A DNA stretch of 64,000 bases from Cinclus cinclus. Its lineage: Eukaryota > Chordata > Aves > Passeriformes > Cinclidae. The DNA lies in NCBI RefSeq assembly GCF_963662255.1, contig NW_026912187.1:372001-436000 (forward strand), written 5' to 3'. Of the stretch, positions 34,998-48,734 are shown piece after piece. How positions within the stretch are numbered: the first letter of the stretch is position 1; every line of letters starts with the position of its first letter. The translations under genes and the position numbers were made by a program. Under the pieces are notes generated by a model. It made no database searches and had not been told where the DNA came from. It saw only the letters and a list, made by a program, of their open reading frames with translations.

Positions 34998-36366
34998 TGG
35001 GTAATGCTAAGTGGGCCTGGCATTGCCAGTGGGAACGGCATACAAAGCGTGCAGCTCAGTAAGGGACTGTGCGACGGAGGCAGAGACCACCGTGGGGCTG
35101 GCATAGTAGTACTGGACCTGGGATGGGGACTGTAGGGCTGGAGGTGAAATCATTCTGGGGTTGGGATACGCATGGTGGGGTGGACTTGGAGGCTCTAGGG
35201 CAGGGGCTGAAGCGTTGCAGAGCTGGAGCCAAGACGGGGAGGGTGCCCTTGGAAGCTGCAGAAGATTCTGCTGGCAGAGATGTGGCAAGCCGTGGCTGGA
35301 GCTGGAACAGAAGAGCTGGCAGTGAAATAAAGCTTGTGGGTTGACAAAGAGCTGAAATCACTGGGGCTGGGGAAAAGGGGACTCCGAAATGGCTGAGGCT
35401 GAAATCACTGGGGCTGGCATAGGAGCTGCAAGTGGCGCAGACTATGCCGATGGGACACTGAGACTGTAGGGTTGGGGTGCCGAATTCACTGGAGGCCTGG
35501 GCTATTGAGGGTGGGGCTGGCTACTGCGTCTGAGCATGGGACGGGCCGTGTAGGGCTGAAAGGGGCCCTTTAGGACTGCTTGCGCCTGAAGTGCCCCCCC
35601 CCCCCCCCCCGTGCCGGCATGTTGCCACTGGGTGTGAGGGCCACCGTAGGGCTGCAGCCGGAAGCCAGTGTGTGTGTGTGTGTGTGTGTGTGTGTCTGGG
35701 TAATGCTAAGTGGGCCTGGCATTGCCAGTGGGAACGGCATACAAAGCGTGCAGCTCAGTAAGGGACTGTGCGACGGAGGCACAGACCACCGTGGGGCTGG
35801 CATAGTAGTACTGGACCTGGGATGGGGACTGTAGGGCTGGAGGTGAAATCATTCTGGGGTTGGGATACGCATGGTGGGGTGGACTTGGAGGCTCTAGGGC
35901 AGGGGCTGAAGCGTTGCAGAGCTGGAGCCAAGACGGGGAGGGTGCCCTTGGAAGCTGCAGAAGATTCTGCTGGCAGAGATGTGGCAAGCCGTGGCTGGAG
36001 CTGGAACAGAAGAGCTGGCAGTGAAATAAAGCTTGTGGGTTGACAAAGAGCTGAAATCACTGGGGCTGGGGAAAAGGGGACTCCGAAATGGCTGAGGCTG
36101 AAATCACTGGGGCTGGCATAGGAGCTGCAAGTGGCGCAGACTATGCCGATGGGACACTGAGACTGTAGGGTTGGGGTGCCGAATTCACTGGAGGCCTGGG
36201 CTATTGAGGGTGGGGCTGGCTACTGCGTCTGAGCATGGGACGGGCCGTGTAGGGCTGAAAGGGGCCCTTTAGGACTGCTTGCGCCTGAAGTGCCCCCCCC
36301 CCCCCCCCCCCGTGCCGGCATGTTGCCACTGGGTGTGAGGGCCACCGTAGGGCTGCAGCCGGAAGC

Positions 36367-36411
<45 letters not shown>

Positions 36412-37082
36412 TGGGTAATGCTAAGTGGGCCTGGCATTGCCAGTGGGAACGGCATACAAAGCGTGCAGCTCAGTAAGGGACTGTGCGACGGAGGCAGAGA
36501 CCACCGTGGGGCTGGCATAGTAGTACTGGACCTGGGATGGGGACTGTAGGGCTGGAGGTGAAATCATTCTGGGGTTGGGATACGCATGGTGGGGTGGACT
36601 TGGAGGCTCTAGGGCAGGGGCTGAAGCGTTGCAGAGCTGGAGCCAAGACGGGGAGGGTGCCCTTGGAAGCTGCAGAAGATTCTGCTGGCAGAGATGTGGC
36701 AAGCCGTGGCTGGAGCTGGAACAGAAGAGCTGGCAGTGAAATAAAGCTTGTGGGTTGACAAAGAGCTGAAATCACTGGGGCTGGGGAAAAGGGGACTCCG
36801 AAATGGCTGAGGCTGAAATCACTGGGGCTGGCATAGGAGCTGCAAGTGGCGCAGACTATGCCGATGGGACACTGAGACTGTAGGGTTGGGGTGCCGAATT
36901 CACTGGAGGCCTGGGCTATTGAGGGTGGGGCTGGCTACTGCGTCTGAGCATGGGACGGGCCGTGTAGGGCTGAAAGGGGCCCTTTAGGACTGCTTGCGCC
37001 TGAAGTGCCCCCCCCCCCCCCCCCCCCGTGCCGGCATGTTGCCACTGGGTGTGAGGGCCACCGTAGGGCTGCAGCCGGAAGC

Positions 37083-37129
<47 letters not shown>

Positions 37130-37797
37130 TGGGAAATGCTAAGTGGGCCTGGCATTGCCAGTGGGAACGGCATACAAAGCGTGCAGCTCAGTAAGGGACT
37201 GTGCGACGGAGGCAGAGACCACCGTGGGGCTGGCATAGTAGTACTGGACCTGGGATGGGGACTGTAGGGCTGGAGGTGAAATCATTCTGGGGTTGGGATA
37301 CGCATGGTGGGGTGGACTTGGAGGCTCTAGGGCAGGGGCTGAAGCGTTGCAGAGCTGGAGCCAAGACGGGGAGGGTGCCCTTGGAAGCTGCAGAAGATTC
37401 TGCTGGCAGAGATGTGGCAAGCCGTGGCTGGAGCTGGAACAGAAGAGCTGGCAGTGAAATAAAGCTTGTGGGTTGACAAAGAGCTGAAATCACTGGGGCT
37501 GGGGAAAAGGGGACTCCGAAATGGCTGAGGCTGAAATCACTGGGGCTGGCATAGGAGCTGCAAGTGGCGCAGACTATGCCGATGGGACACTGAGACTGTA
37601 GGGTTGGGGTGCCGAATTCACTGGAGGCCTGGGCTATTGAGGGTGGGGCTGGCTACTGCGTCTGAGCATGGGACGGGCCGTGTAGGGCTGAAAGGGGCCC
37701 TTTAGGACTGCTTGCGCCTGAAGTGCCCCCCCCCCCCCCCCCGTGCCGGCATGTTGCCACTGGGTGTGAGGGCCACCGTAGGGCTGCAGCCGGAAGC

Positions 37798-37834
<37 letters not shown>

Positions 37835-38501
37835 TGGGTAATGCTAAGTGGGCCTGGCATTGCCAGTGGGAACGGCATACAAAGCGTGCAGCTCAGTAAG
37901 GGACTGTGCGACGGAGGCAGAGACCACCGTGGGGCTGGCATAGTAGTACTGGACCTGGGATGGGGACTGTAGGGCTGGAGGTGAAATCATTCTGGGGTTG
38001 GGATACGCATGGTGGGGTGGACTTGGAGGCTCTAGGGCAGGGGCTGAAGCGTTGCAGAGCTGGAGCCAAGACGGGGAGGGTGCCCTTGGAAGCTGCAGAA
38101 GATTCTGCTGGCAGAGATGTGGCAAGCCGTGGCTGGAGCTGGAACAGAAGAGCTGGCAGTGAAATAAAGCTTGTGGGTTGACAAAGAGCTGAAATCACTG
38201 GGGCTGGGGAAAAGGGGACTCCGAAATGGCTGAGGCTGAAATCACTGGGGCTGGCATAGGAGCTGCAAGTGGCGCAGACTATGCCGATGGGACACTGAGA
38301 CTGTAGGGTTGGGGTGCCGAATTCACTGGAGGCCTGGGCTATTGAGGGTGGGGCTGGCTACTGCGTCTGAGCATGGGACGGGCCGTGTAGGGCTGAAAGG
38401 GGCCCTTTAGGACTGCTTGCGCCTGAAGTGCCCCCCCCCCCCCCCCGTGCCGGCATGTTGCCACTGGGTGTGAGGGCCACCGTAGGGCTGCAGCCGGAAG
38501 C

Positions 38502-38540
<39 letters not shown>

Positions 38541-39205
38541 TGGGTAATGCTAAGTGGGCCTGGCATTGCCAGTGGGAACGGCATACAAAGCGTGCAGCTC
38601 AGTAAGGGACTGTGCGACGGAGGCAGAGACCACCGTGGGGCTGGCATAGTAGTACTGGACCTGGGATGGGGACTGTAGGGCTGGAGGTGAAATCATTCTG
38701 GGGTTGGGATACGCATGGTGGGGTGGACTTGGAGGCTCTAGGGCAGGGGCTGAAGCGTTGCAGAGCTGGAGCCAAGACGGGGAGGGTGCCCTTGGAAGCT
38801 GCAGAAGATTCTGCTGGCAGAGATGTGGCAAGCCGTGGCTGGAGCTGGAACAGAAGAGCTGGCAGTGAAATAAAGCTTGTGGGTTGACAAAGAGCTGAAA
38901 TCACTGGGGCTGGGGAAAAGGGGACTCCGAAATGGCTGAGGCTGAAATCACTGGGGCTGGCATAGGAGCTGCAAGTGGCGCAGACTATGCCGATGGGACA
39001 CTGAGACTGTAGGGTTGGGGTGCCGAATTCACTGGAGGCCTGGGCTATTGAGGGTGGGGCTGGCTACTGCGTCTGAGCATGGGACGGGCCGTGTAGGGCT
39101 GAAAGGGGCCCTTTAGGACTGCTTGCGCCTGAAGTGCCCCCCCCACCCCCGTGCCGGCATGTTGCCACTGGGTGTGAGGGCCACCGTAGGGCTGCAGCCG
39201 GAAGC

Positions 39206-39246
<41 letters not shown>

Positions 39247-40606
39247 TGGGAAATGCTAAGTGGGCCTGGCATTGCCAGTGGGAACGGCATACAAAGCGTG
39301 CAGCTCAGTAAGGGACTGTGCGACGGAGGCAGAGACCACCGTGGGGCTGGCATAGTAGTACTGGACCTGGGATGGGGACTGTAGGGCTGGAGGTGAAATC
39401 ATTCTGGGGTTGGGATACGCATGGTGGGGTGGACTTGGAGGCTCTAGGGCAGGGGCTGAAGCGTTGCAGAGCTGGAGCCAAGACGGGGAGGGTGCCCTTG
39501 GAAGCTGCAGAAGATTCTGCTGGCAGAGATGTGGCAAGCCGTGGCTGGAGCTGGAACAGAAGAGCTGGCAGTGAAATAAAGCTTGTGGGTTGACAAAGAG
39601 CTGAAATCACTGGGGCTGGGGAAAAGGGGACTCCGAAATGGCTGAGGCTGAAATCACTGGGGCTGGCATAGGAGCTGCAAGTGGCGCAGACTATGCCGAT
39701 GGGACACTGAGACTGTAGGGTTGGGGTGCCGAATTCACTGGAGGCCTGGGCTATTGAGGGTGGGGCTGGCTACTGCGTCTGAGCATGGGACGGGCCGTGT
39801 AGGGCTGAAAGGGGCCCTTTAGGACTGCTTGCGCCTGAAGTGCCCCCCCCCCCCCCCGTGCCGGCATGTTGCCACTGGGTGTGAGGGCCACCGTAGGGCT
39901 GCAGCCGGAAGCCAGTGTGTGTGTGTGTGTGTGTGTGTCTGGGAAATGCTAAGTGGGCCTGGCATTGCCAGTGGGAACGGCATACAAAGCGTGCAGCTCA
40001 GTAAGGGACTGTGCGACGGAGGCAGAGACCACCGTGGGGCTGGCATAGTAGTACTGGACCTGGGATGGGGACTGTAGGGCTGGAGGTGAAATCATTCTGG
40101 GGTTGGGATACGCATGGTGGGGTGGACTTGGAGGCTCTAGGGCAGGGGCTGAAGCGTTGCAGAGCTGGAGCCAAGACGGGGAGGGTGCCCTTGGAAGCTG
40201 CAGAAGATTCTGCTGGCAGAGATGTGGCAAGCCGTGGCTGGAGCTGGAACAGAAGAGCTGGCAGTGAAATAAAGCTTGTGGGTTGACAAAGAGCTGAAAT
40301 CACTGGGGCTGGGGAAAAGGGGACTCCGAAATGGCTGAGGCTGAAATCACTGGGGCTGGCATAGGAGCTGCAAGTGGCGCAGACTATGCCGATGGGACAC
40401 TGAGACTGTAGGGTTGGGGTGCCGAATTCACTGGAGGCCTGGGCTATTGAGGGTGGGGCTGGCTACTGCGTCTGAGCATGGGACGGGCCGTGTAGGGCTG
40501 AAAGGGGCCCTTTAGGACTGCTTGCGCCTGAAGTGCCCCCCCCCCCCCCCCGTGCCGGCATGTTGCCACTGGGTGTGAGGGCCACCGTAGGGCTGCAGCC
40601 GGAAGC

Positions 40607-40643
<37 letters not shown>

Positions 40644-42012
40644 TGGGTAATGCTAAGTGGGCCTGGCATTGCCAGTGGGAACGGCATACAAAGCGTGCAG
40701 CTCAGTAAGGGACTGTGCGACGGAGGCAGAGACCACCGTGGGGCTGGCATAGTAGTACTGGACCTGGGATGGGGACTGTAGGGCTGGAGGTGAAATCATT
40801 CTGGGGTTGGGATACGCATGGTGGGGTGGACTTGGAGGCTCTAGGGCAGGGGCTGAAGCGTTGCAGAGCTGGAGCCAAGACGGGGAGGGTGCCCTTGGAA
40901 GCTGCAGAAGATTCTGCTGGCAGAGATGTGGCAAGCCGTGGCTGGAGCTGGAACAGAAGAGCTGGCAGTGAAATAAAGCTTGTGGGTTGACAAAGAGCTG
41001 AAATCACTGGGGCTGGGGAAAAGGGGACTCCGAAATGGCTGAGGCTGAAATCACTGGGGCTGGCATAGGAGCTGCAAGTGGCGCAGACTATGCCGATGGG
41101 ACACTGAGACTGTAGGGTTGGGGTGCCGAATTCACTGGAGGCCTGGGCTATTGAGGGTGGGGCTGGCTACTGCGTCTGAGCATGGGACGGGCCGTGTAGG
41201 GCTGAAAGGGGCCCTTTAGGACTGCTTGCGCCTGAAGTGCCCCCCCCCCCCCCCCCGTGCCGGCATGTTGCCACTGGGTGTGAGGGCCACCGTAGGGCTG
41301 CAGCCGGAAGCCAGTGTGTGTGTGTGTGTGTGTGTGTGTGTCTGGGTAATGCTAAGTGGGCCTGGCATTGCCAGTGGGAACGGCATACAAAGCGTGCAGC
41401 TCAGTAAGGGACTGTGCGACGGAGGCACAGACCACCGTGGGGCTGGCATAGTAGTACTGGACCTGGGATGGGGACTGTAGGGCTGGAGGTGAAATCATTC
41501 TGGGGTTGGGATACGCATGGTGGGGTGGACTTGGAGGCTCTAGGGCAGGGGCTGAAGCGTTGCAGAGCTGGAGCCAAGACGGGGAGGGTGCCCTTGGAAG
41601 CTGCAGAAGATTCTGCTGGCAGAGATGTGGCAAGCCGTGGCTGGAGCTGGAACAGAAGAGCTGGCAGTGAAATAAAGCTTGTGGGTTGACAAAGAGCTGA
41701 AATCACTGGGGCTGGGGAAAAGGGGACTCCGAAATGGCTGAGGCTGAAATCACTGGGGCTGGCATAGGAGCTGCAAGTGGCGCAGACTATGCCGATGGGA
41801 CACTGAGACTGTAGGGTTGGGGTGCCGAATTCACTGGAGGCCTGGGCTATTGAGGGTGGGGCTGGCTACTGCGTCTGAGCATGGGACGGGCCGTGTAGGG
41901 CTGAAAGGGGCCCTTTAGGACTGCTTGCGCCTGAAGTGCCCCCCCCCCCCCCCCCCCGTGCCGGCATGTTGCCACTGGGTGTGAGGGCCACCGTAGGGCT
42001 GCAGCCGGAAGC

Positions 42013-42014
<2 letters not shown>

Positions 42015-42058
<44 letters not shown>
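42015..42058. repeat. Longest GT tract seen (22 repeats)
   Basis: A perfect 44-base GT run in unit 19 of array 5. GT tracts in other units range from about 11 to 22 repeats. Such tracts can adopt Z-DNA and are common sites of slippage. Confidence 0.85.
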
Positions 42059-42059
<1 letters not shown>

Positions 42060-42730
42060 TGGGTAATGCTAAGTGGGCCTGGCATTGCCAGTGGGAACGG
42101 CATACAAAGCGTGCAGCTCAGTAAGGGACTGTGCGACGGAGGCAGAGACCACCGTGGGGCTGGCATAGTAGTACTGGACCTGGGATGGGGACTGTAGGGC
42201 TGGAGGTGAAATCATTCTGGGGTTGGGATACGCATGGTGGGGTGGACTTGGAGGCTCTAGGGCAGGGGCTGAAGCGTTGCAGAGCTGGAGCCAAGACGGG
42301 GAGGGTGCCCTTGGAAGCTGCAGAAGATTCTGCTGGCAGAGATGTGGCAAGCCGTGGCTGGAGCTGGAACAGAAGAGCTGGCAGTGAAATAAAGCTTGTG
42401 GGTTGACAAAGAGCTGAAATCACTGGGGCTGGGGAAAAGGGGACTCCGAAATGGCTGAGGCTGAAATCACTGGGGCTGGCATAGGAGCTGCAAGTGGCGC
42501 AGACTATGCCGATGGGACACTGAGACTGTAGGGTTGGGGTGCCGAATTCACTGGAGGCCTGGGCTATTGAGGGTGGGGCTGGCTACTGCGTCTGAGCATG
42601 GGACGGGCCGTGTAGGGCTGAAAGGGGCCCTTTAGGACTGCTTGCGCCTGAAGTGCCCCCCCCCCCCCCCCCCCCGTGCCGGCATGTTGCCACTGGGTGT
42701 GAGGGCCACCGTAGGGCTGCAGCCGGAAGC

Positions 42731-42777
<47 letters not shown>

Positions 42778-43444
42778 TGGGAAATGCTAAGTGGGCCTGG
42801 CATTGCCAGTGGGAACGGCATACAAAGCGTGCAGCTCAGTAAGGGACTGTGCGACGGAGGCAGAGACCACTGTGGGGCTGGCATAGTAGTACTGGACCTG
42901 GGATGGGGACTGTAGGGCTGGAGGTGAAATCATTCTGGGGTTGGGATACGCATGGTGGGGTGGACTTGGAGGCTCTAGGGCAGGGGCTGAAGCGTTGCAG
43001 AGCTGGAGCCAAGACGGGGAGGGTGCCCTTGGAAGCTGCAGAAGATTCTGCTGGCAGAGATGTGGCAAGCCGTGGCTGGAGCTGGAACAGAAGAGCTGGC
43101 AGTGAAATAAAGCTTGTGGGTTGACAAAGAGCTGAAATCACTGGGGCTGGGGAAAAGGGGACTCCGAAATGGCTGAGGCTGAAATCACTGGGGCTGGCAT
43201 AGGAGCTGCAAGTGGCGCAGACTATGCCGATGGGACACTGAGACTGTAGGGTTGGGGTGCCGAATTCACTGGAGGCCTGGGCTATTGAGGGTGGGGCTGG
43301 CTACTGCGTCTGAGCATGGGACGGGCCGTGTAGGGCTGAAAGGGGCCCTTTAGGACTGCTTGCGCCTGAAGTGCCCCCCCCCCCCCCCCGTGCCGGCATG
43401 TTGCCACTGGGTGTGAGGGCCACCGTAGGGCTGCAGCCGGAAGC

Positions 43445-43481
<37 letters not shown>

Positions 43482-44162
43482 TGGGTAATGCTAAGTGGGC
43501 CTGGCATTGCCAGTGGGAACGGCATACAAAGCGTGCAGCTCAGTAAGGGACTGTGCGACGGAGGCAGAGACCACCGTGGGGCTGGCATAGTAGTACTGGA
43601 CCTGGGATGGGGACTGTAGGGCTGGAGGTGAAATCATTCTGGGGTTGGGATACGCATGGTGGGGTGGACTTGGAGGCTCTAGGGCAGGGGCTGAAGCGTT
43701 GCAGAGCTGGAGCCAAGACGGGGAGGGTGCCCTTGGAAGCTGCAGAAGATTCTGCTGGCAGAGATGTGGCAAGCCGTGGCTGGAGCTGGAACAGAAGAGC
43801 TGGCAGTGAAATAAAGCTTGTGGGTTGACAAAGAGCTGAAATCACTGGGGCTGGGGAAAAGGGGACTCCGAAATGGCTGAGGCTGAAATCACTGGGGCTG
43901 GCATAGGAGCTGCAAGTGGCGCAGACTATGCCGATGGGACACTGAGACTGTAGGGTTGGGGTGCCGAATTCACTGGAGGCCTGGGCTATTGAGGGTGGGG
44001 CTGGCTACTGCGTCTGAGCATGGGACGGGCCGTGTAGGGCTGAAAGGGGCCCTTTAGGACTGCTTGTGCCACTCTGGCAAGGTATTCCCAGCTGCATTGC
44101 TGCCCACCCCTGGAGCATGTCTCCATCGGGGGATGGTTGGAAGGCCAGCAGTGCTCAATTAC

Positions 44163-44635
44163 CTTTGCATCTGAGGTCAGCTTCAGGATCTTGTCATACT
44201 GTGGGGAAGCAGAGCATCATGGTAAACACCAGCTAACACACTACCTGTGTTAATTCTAACAATTCTTACCTGAATATTAACACCAATAACACTTACTATG
44301 TATGTTATTTCACTAGTAGAGGTTGGTAGCGTTCTTAACATCGAGGAACATGAAGAACACGAGACTAATTAATGCTGTTGATTATGCCATTGTAGTGTTG
44401 AAACACTTGGCCTCCAGTGCAGTAGCCCCACACTTACCTCGATAGCCTCCCCCAGCAGGTCCCGCAGCACCGGGGCGCAGATCAGCTCCGGCTTCACCGA
44501 GGACTGCGGAGGAGAAGGAGGGGGAGCAGCGGGCCCGCAGCAGGCGGGGGGCTGGCATGTCAGTATTTTGGCCAGAGCGCCGATCTCGGCCAGCACGCAG
44601 TCGGTGCAGTCCAAGTCCCCGCAGAAGGGGAACCG
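44163..44635 (-). pseudogene. COMMD4: COMMD4 5' fragment, copy 6
   Basis: Exons on the minus strand at 44635-44564, 44503-44438 and 44198-44163. Same coding content and lesions as copy 2. Confidence 0.85.
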
Positions 44636-45325
44636 CTGCCGGGGAAGAGGTGCCCGGAACCCGCAGCGGACTCCGCACGCCCTCCCCGCTCCGCGGCCCC
44701 CTCGCTGCCGCCGACCCTCTCCTCACGAAGTCACCGCCCCTCCCTGGTCCGGGATACGAACGCAGAGCCCGACTTTGCCACCCGCAACCACTCCCGGGCA
44801 GCCCTTTTAGCCGGGACCTGGGCACGAGAGGTCGGAGAAGGGGAGGGGAGTATCGGGAGCGGGACCCAGCGCGACCGCGGACCCTTGGAGCAGCACTGGC
44901 TCCTTCCGGCTGAGCGCCCCGCGCTCCCATGAGCTGCAGCCGCGCAGCTTCCGGGCCCCGCCAATGCCGGCCCGCCTTTCTCCGCCCTGTCCAATCACAG
45001 CCGCCCTATCAATCCGGGCGTGGCCCTGGGCGATCGTTCGCCTGGTGCTCTGCTCCTGCCGCCGCTGCTTTGGGAGCCGGCGGAGCCTCGTCAGGTGATG
45101 CTGGGGCTTGGAAAGGGCGGGGAGAGTTCTGCCAAGTAAACGGGGAGACGGCGGGCAGCGGGCGGAATCGCAGGAGCGGGCCGTGAGGGGACTGCGGGGG
45201 GTCGCGGAACAGAGTGCGGCGGGAAGGGGCGGGCTGGGATTGGCGGAGCCGGCGCTGCCTCGGGATGTGATTGGCTGGGCTGGCCGGCTATTGCCTATAA
45301 ATAGCGTGCGCTGGGGAGGCGGGCG
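44636..45325. promoter_or_regulatory. CpG-island bidirectional promoter, copy 6
   Basis: Same element order as copy 1. TATAAATA at 45296-45303. Confidence 0.75.
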
Positions 45326-45554
45326 TTAGTTGGGCGGCGCCGAGGAGGCGGAGGCGGCGGCGGTGGCGGCGAGGGGCGGCGCGGCGGCGGCGAGGGGCGG
45401 CGCGGCGGCGGCGAGGGGCGGCGCGGCGGCGGCGAGGGGCGGTGCGGCGGCGGCGAGGGGCGGCGCCGAGGCGGCGGGAGCTGCAGGTGCCCGACCTGAG
45501 GAGCGCCGCAGCGCCAGGACGGGACCCGCGCGGATGTCGCTGCGGGGAGCGCTG
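45326..45554 (+). other. Plus-strand first exon, copy 6
   Basis: Five 21-bp GC repeats, ATG at 45534 (MSLRGAL), donor CTG|GTGAGC at 45554/45555. Confidence 0.5.
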
Positions 45555-46478
45555 GTGAGCACGGACGCGGCTCCTGCGTCTGTGGGGGGGCGGCGGTGCC
45601 CAGTTCTTTACGCCGCGCCCTGCGCGGCTCTGGCGGCCGCTGGGGGGACCTGGAGCGTCTAAGGGCGAACAGCTGCTGCTAGTGGCGGCCGGGGAGCACC
45701 CGTTTTGTCGTTTTCTGCATTTAGACAACTGGGAAATGCTGGGAATAAAGCTGGGTTTTTTTCCATTTTTAAGTTTTATTTTGCTTTTCTTTGCAGTAAT
45801 CACAGCTTCCTTTATTAAACTACTTCATTATTTTGCTCTTTTATTACAAACTTTTAGTAAGTTGTTATTACTACATATCTGATGTTAACTCAATAAGGGT
45901 TGTAGGGCTCGGGCTGAAACATGGGCTGCCTGGGGGAAGTGAGGGAGGGGGCCTTTGCGAGAGGGTTGGGAGGTCAAGGGCGGGGGGGAAGGTACATGTT
46001 GGGCATCAGGCCTCAAGTCTCCCCAGAGATGGGATCCCTTCAGGATGGGTGGGACAACTCCAAGAGATGCTGTAGTGATCACAGTAATTGATTTCTGGCC
46101 TTATCAACAGCCCCGGGCTGCAGTGAGAAGCAGCAGCGGCTTTTAGCTGCTGGCAGCGAGAAGCTGAGGAGCTGGAGCTGAGCAAGCAGAACTGCAGGAG
46201 ACAGAAATATGGTAGGATTTGAGGACAAGCGTCTTTGGGGCTGGGATAGGGAATATGGAGCCAAGATGTCAAGTGTGTGAGTGGTGATGAAATCATTAAG
46301 GGATGGGAGAGGGAGTCTAGAACTGTTAGTGGAGTTAGGATTATCAGATTGGGGCTGGAATATGGGTTCAGGAGGTGAGCTGAAACTATACAGACATGTA
46401 GCTGAAGCAAATACCCTGTCCTGCAAAACAGTAAGAGCATGATGCAGCATAGCTGGGACTACGTGGATCCAGAACTGA

Positions 46479-46835
46479 AACAGAAGAGCTGGCAGTGAAA
46501 TAAAGCTTGTGGGTTGACAAAGAGCTGAAATCACTGGGGCTGGGGAAAAGGGGACTCCGAAATGGCTGAGGCTGAAATCACTGGGGCTGGCATAGGAGCT
46601 GCAAGTGGCGCAGACTATGCCGATGGGACACTGAGACTGTAGGGTTGGGGTGCCGAATTCACTGGAGGCCTGGGCTATTGAGGGTGGGGCTGGCTACTGC
46701 GTCTGAGCATGGGACGGGCCGTGTAGGGCTGAAAGGGGCCCTTTAGGACTGCTTGCGCCTGAAGTGCCCCCCCCCCCCCCGTGCCGGCATGTTGCCACTG
46801 GGTGTGAGGGCCACCGTAGGGCTGCAGCCGGAAGC

Positions 46836-46870
<35 letters not shown>

Positions 46871-47537
46871 TGGGAAATGCTAAGTGGGCCTGGCATTGCC
46901 AGTGGGAACGGCATACAAAGCGTGCAGCTCAGTAAGGGACTGTGCGACGGAGGCAGAGACCACCGTGGGGCTGGCATAGTAGTACTGGACCTGGGATGGG
47001 GACTGTAGGGCTGGAGGTGAAATCATTCTGGGGTTGGGATACGCATGGTGGGGTGGACTTGGAGGCTCTAGGGCAGGGGCTGAAGCGTTGCAGAGCTGGA
47101 GCCAAGACGGGGAGGGTGCCCTTGGAAGCTGCAGAAGATTCTGCTGGCAGAGATGTGGCAAGCCGTGGCTGGAGCTGGAACAGAAGAGCTGGCAGTGAAA
47201 TAAAGCTTGTGGGTTGACAAAGAGCTGAAATCACTGGGGCTGGGGAAAAGGGGACTCCGAAATGGCTGAGGCTGAAATCACTGGGGCTGGCATAGGAGCT
47301 GCAAGTGGCGCAGACTATGCCGATGGGACACTGAGACTGTAGGGTTGGGGTGCCGAATTCACTGGAGGCCTGGGCTATTGAGGGTGGGGCTGGCTACTGC
47401 GTCTGAGCATGGGACGGGCCGTGTAGGGCTGAAAGGGGCCCTTTAGGACTGCTTGCGCCTGAAGTGCCCCCCCCCCCCCCCCGTGCCGGCATGTTGCCAC
47501 TGGGTGTGAGGGCCACCGTAGGGCTGCAGCCGGAAGC

Positions 47538-47580
<43 letters not shown>

Positions 47581-48169
47581 TGGGTAATGCTAAGTGGGCC
47601 TGGCATTGCCAGTGGGAACGGCATACAAAGCGTGCAGCTCAGTAAGGGACTGTGCGACGGAGGCAGAGACCACCGTGGGGCTGGCATAGTAGTACTGGAC
47701 CTGGGATGGGGACTGTAGGGCTGGAGGTGAAATCATTCTGGGGTTGGGATACGCATGGTGGGGTGGACTTGGAGGCTCTAGGGCAGGGGCTGAAGCGTTG
47801 CAGAGCTGGAGCCAAGACGGGGAGGGTGCCCTTGGAAGCTGCAGAAGATTCTGCTGGCAGAGATGTGGCAAGCCGTGGCTGGAGCTGGAACAGAAGAGCT
47901 GGCAGTGAAATAAAGCTTGTGGGTTGACAAAGAGCTGAAATCACTGGGGCTGGGGAAAAGGGGACTCCGAAATGGCTGAGGCTGAAATCACTGGGGCTGG
48001 CATAGGAGCTGCAAGTGGCGCAGACTATGCCGATGGGACACTGAGACTGTAGGGTTGGGGTGCCGAATTCACTGGAGGCCTGGGCTATTGAGGGTGGGGC
48101 TGGCTACTGCGTCTGAGCATGGGACGGGCCGTGTAGGGCTGAAAGGGGCCCTTTAGGACTGCTTGTGCC
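46479..48169. repeat. Satellite array 6: partial unit plus 2 units
   Basis: C tracts begin near 46767 and 47467. Unit 1 has a short C tract like the first units of arrays 2 and 7, which links cores 2, 6 and 7. Confidence 0.95.
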
Positions 48170-48261
48170 ACTCTGGCAAGGTATTCCCAGCTGCATTGCT
48201 GCCCACCCCTGGAGCATGTCTCCATCGGGGGATGGTTGGAAGGCCAGCAGTGCTCAATTAC

Positions 48262-48734
48262 CTTTGCATCTGAGGTCAGCTTCAGGATCTTGTCATACTG
48301 TGGGGAAGCAGAGCATCATGGTAAACACCAGCTAACACACTACCTGTGTTAATTCTAACAATTCTTACCTGAATATTAACACCAATAACACTTACTATGT
48401 ATGTTATTTCACTAGTAGAGGTTGGTAGCGTTCTTAACATCGAGGAACATGAAGAACACGAGACTAATTAATGCTGTTGATTATGCCATTGTAGTGTTGA
48501 AACACTTGGCCTCCAGTGCAGTAGCCCCACACTTACCTCGATAGCCTCCCCCAGCAGGTCCCGCAGCACCGGGGCGCAGATCAGCTCCGGCTTCACCGAG
48601 GACTGCGGAGGAGAAGGAGGGGGAGCAGCGGGCCCGCAGCAGGCGGGGGGCTGGCATGTCAGTATTTTGGCCAGAGCGCCGATCTCGGCCAGCACGCAGT
48701 CGGTGCAGTCCAAGTCCCCGCAGAAGGGGAACCG
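48262..48734 (-). pseudogene. COMMD4: COMMD4 5' fragment, copy 7
   Basis: Exons on the minus strand at 48734-48663, 48602-48537 and 48297-48262. Same coding content and lesions as copy 2. Confidence 0.85.

Larger units (their letters stand above)
29323..44070. repeat. Satellite array 5: partial unit plus 21 units (longest run)
   Basis: Twenty-one units lie between core copies 5 and 6, the first shortened as in array 4. C tracts begin near 29611, 29930, 30633, 31345, 32050, 32763 and then about every 706 bp to 43373. Units 4 and 15 have the C8-A-C5 tract (A at 31353 and 39145). Units 10 and 18 share a G to C change (35782, 41428). Private CpG changes occur at 33755 and 42871. Units 9-13 and 17-21 form an internal duplicate with an offset of about 5,646-5,648 bp. 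Confidence 0.95.
44071..46478. repeat. Higher-order repeat core, copy 6
   Basis: Complete core, family A alleles, with the same boundaries as copy 2. It is followed by the shortest satellite run in the window. Confidence 0.95.
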
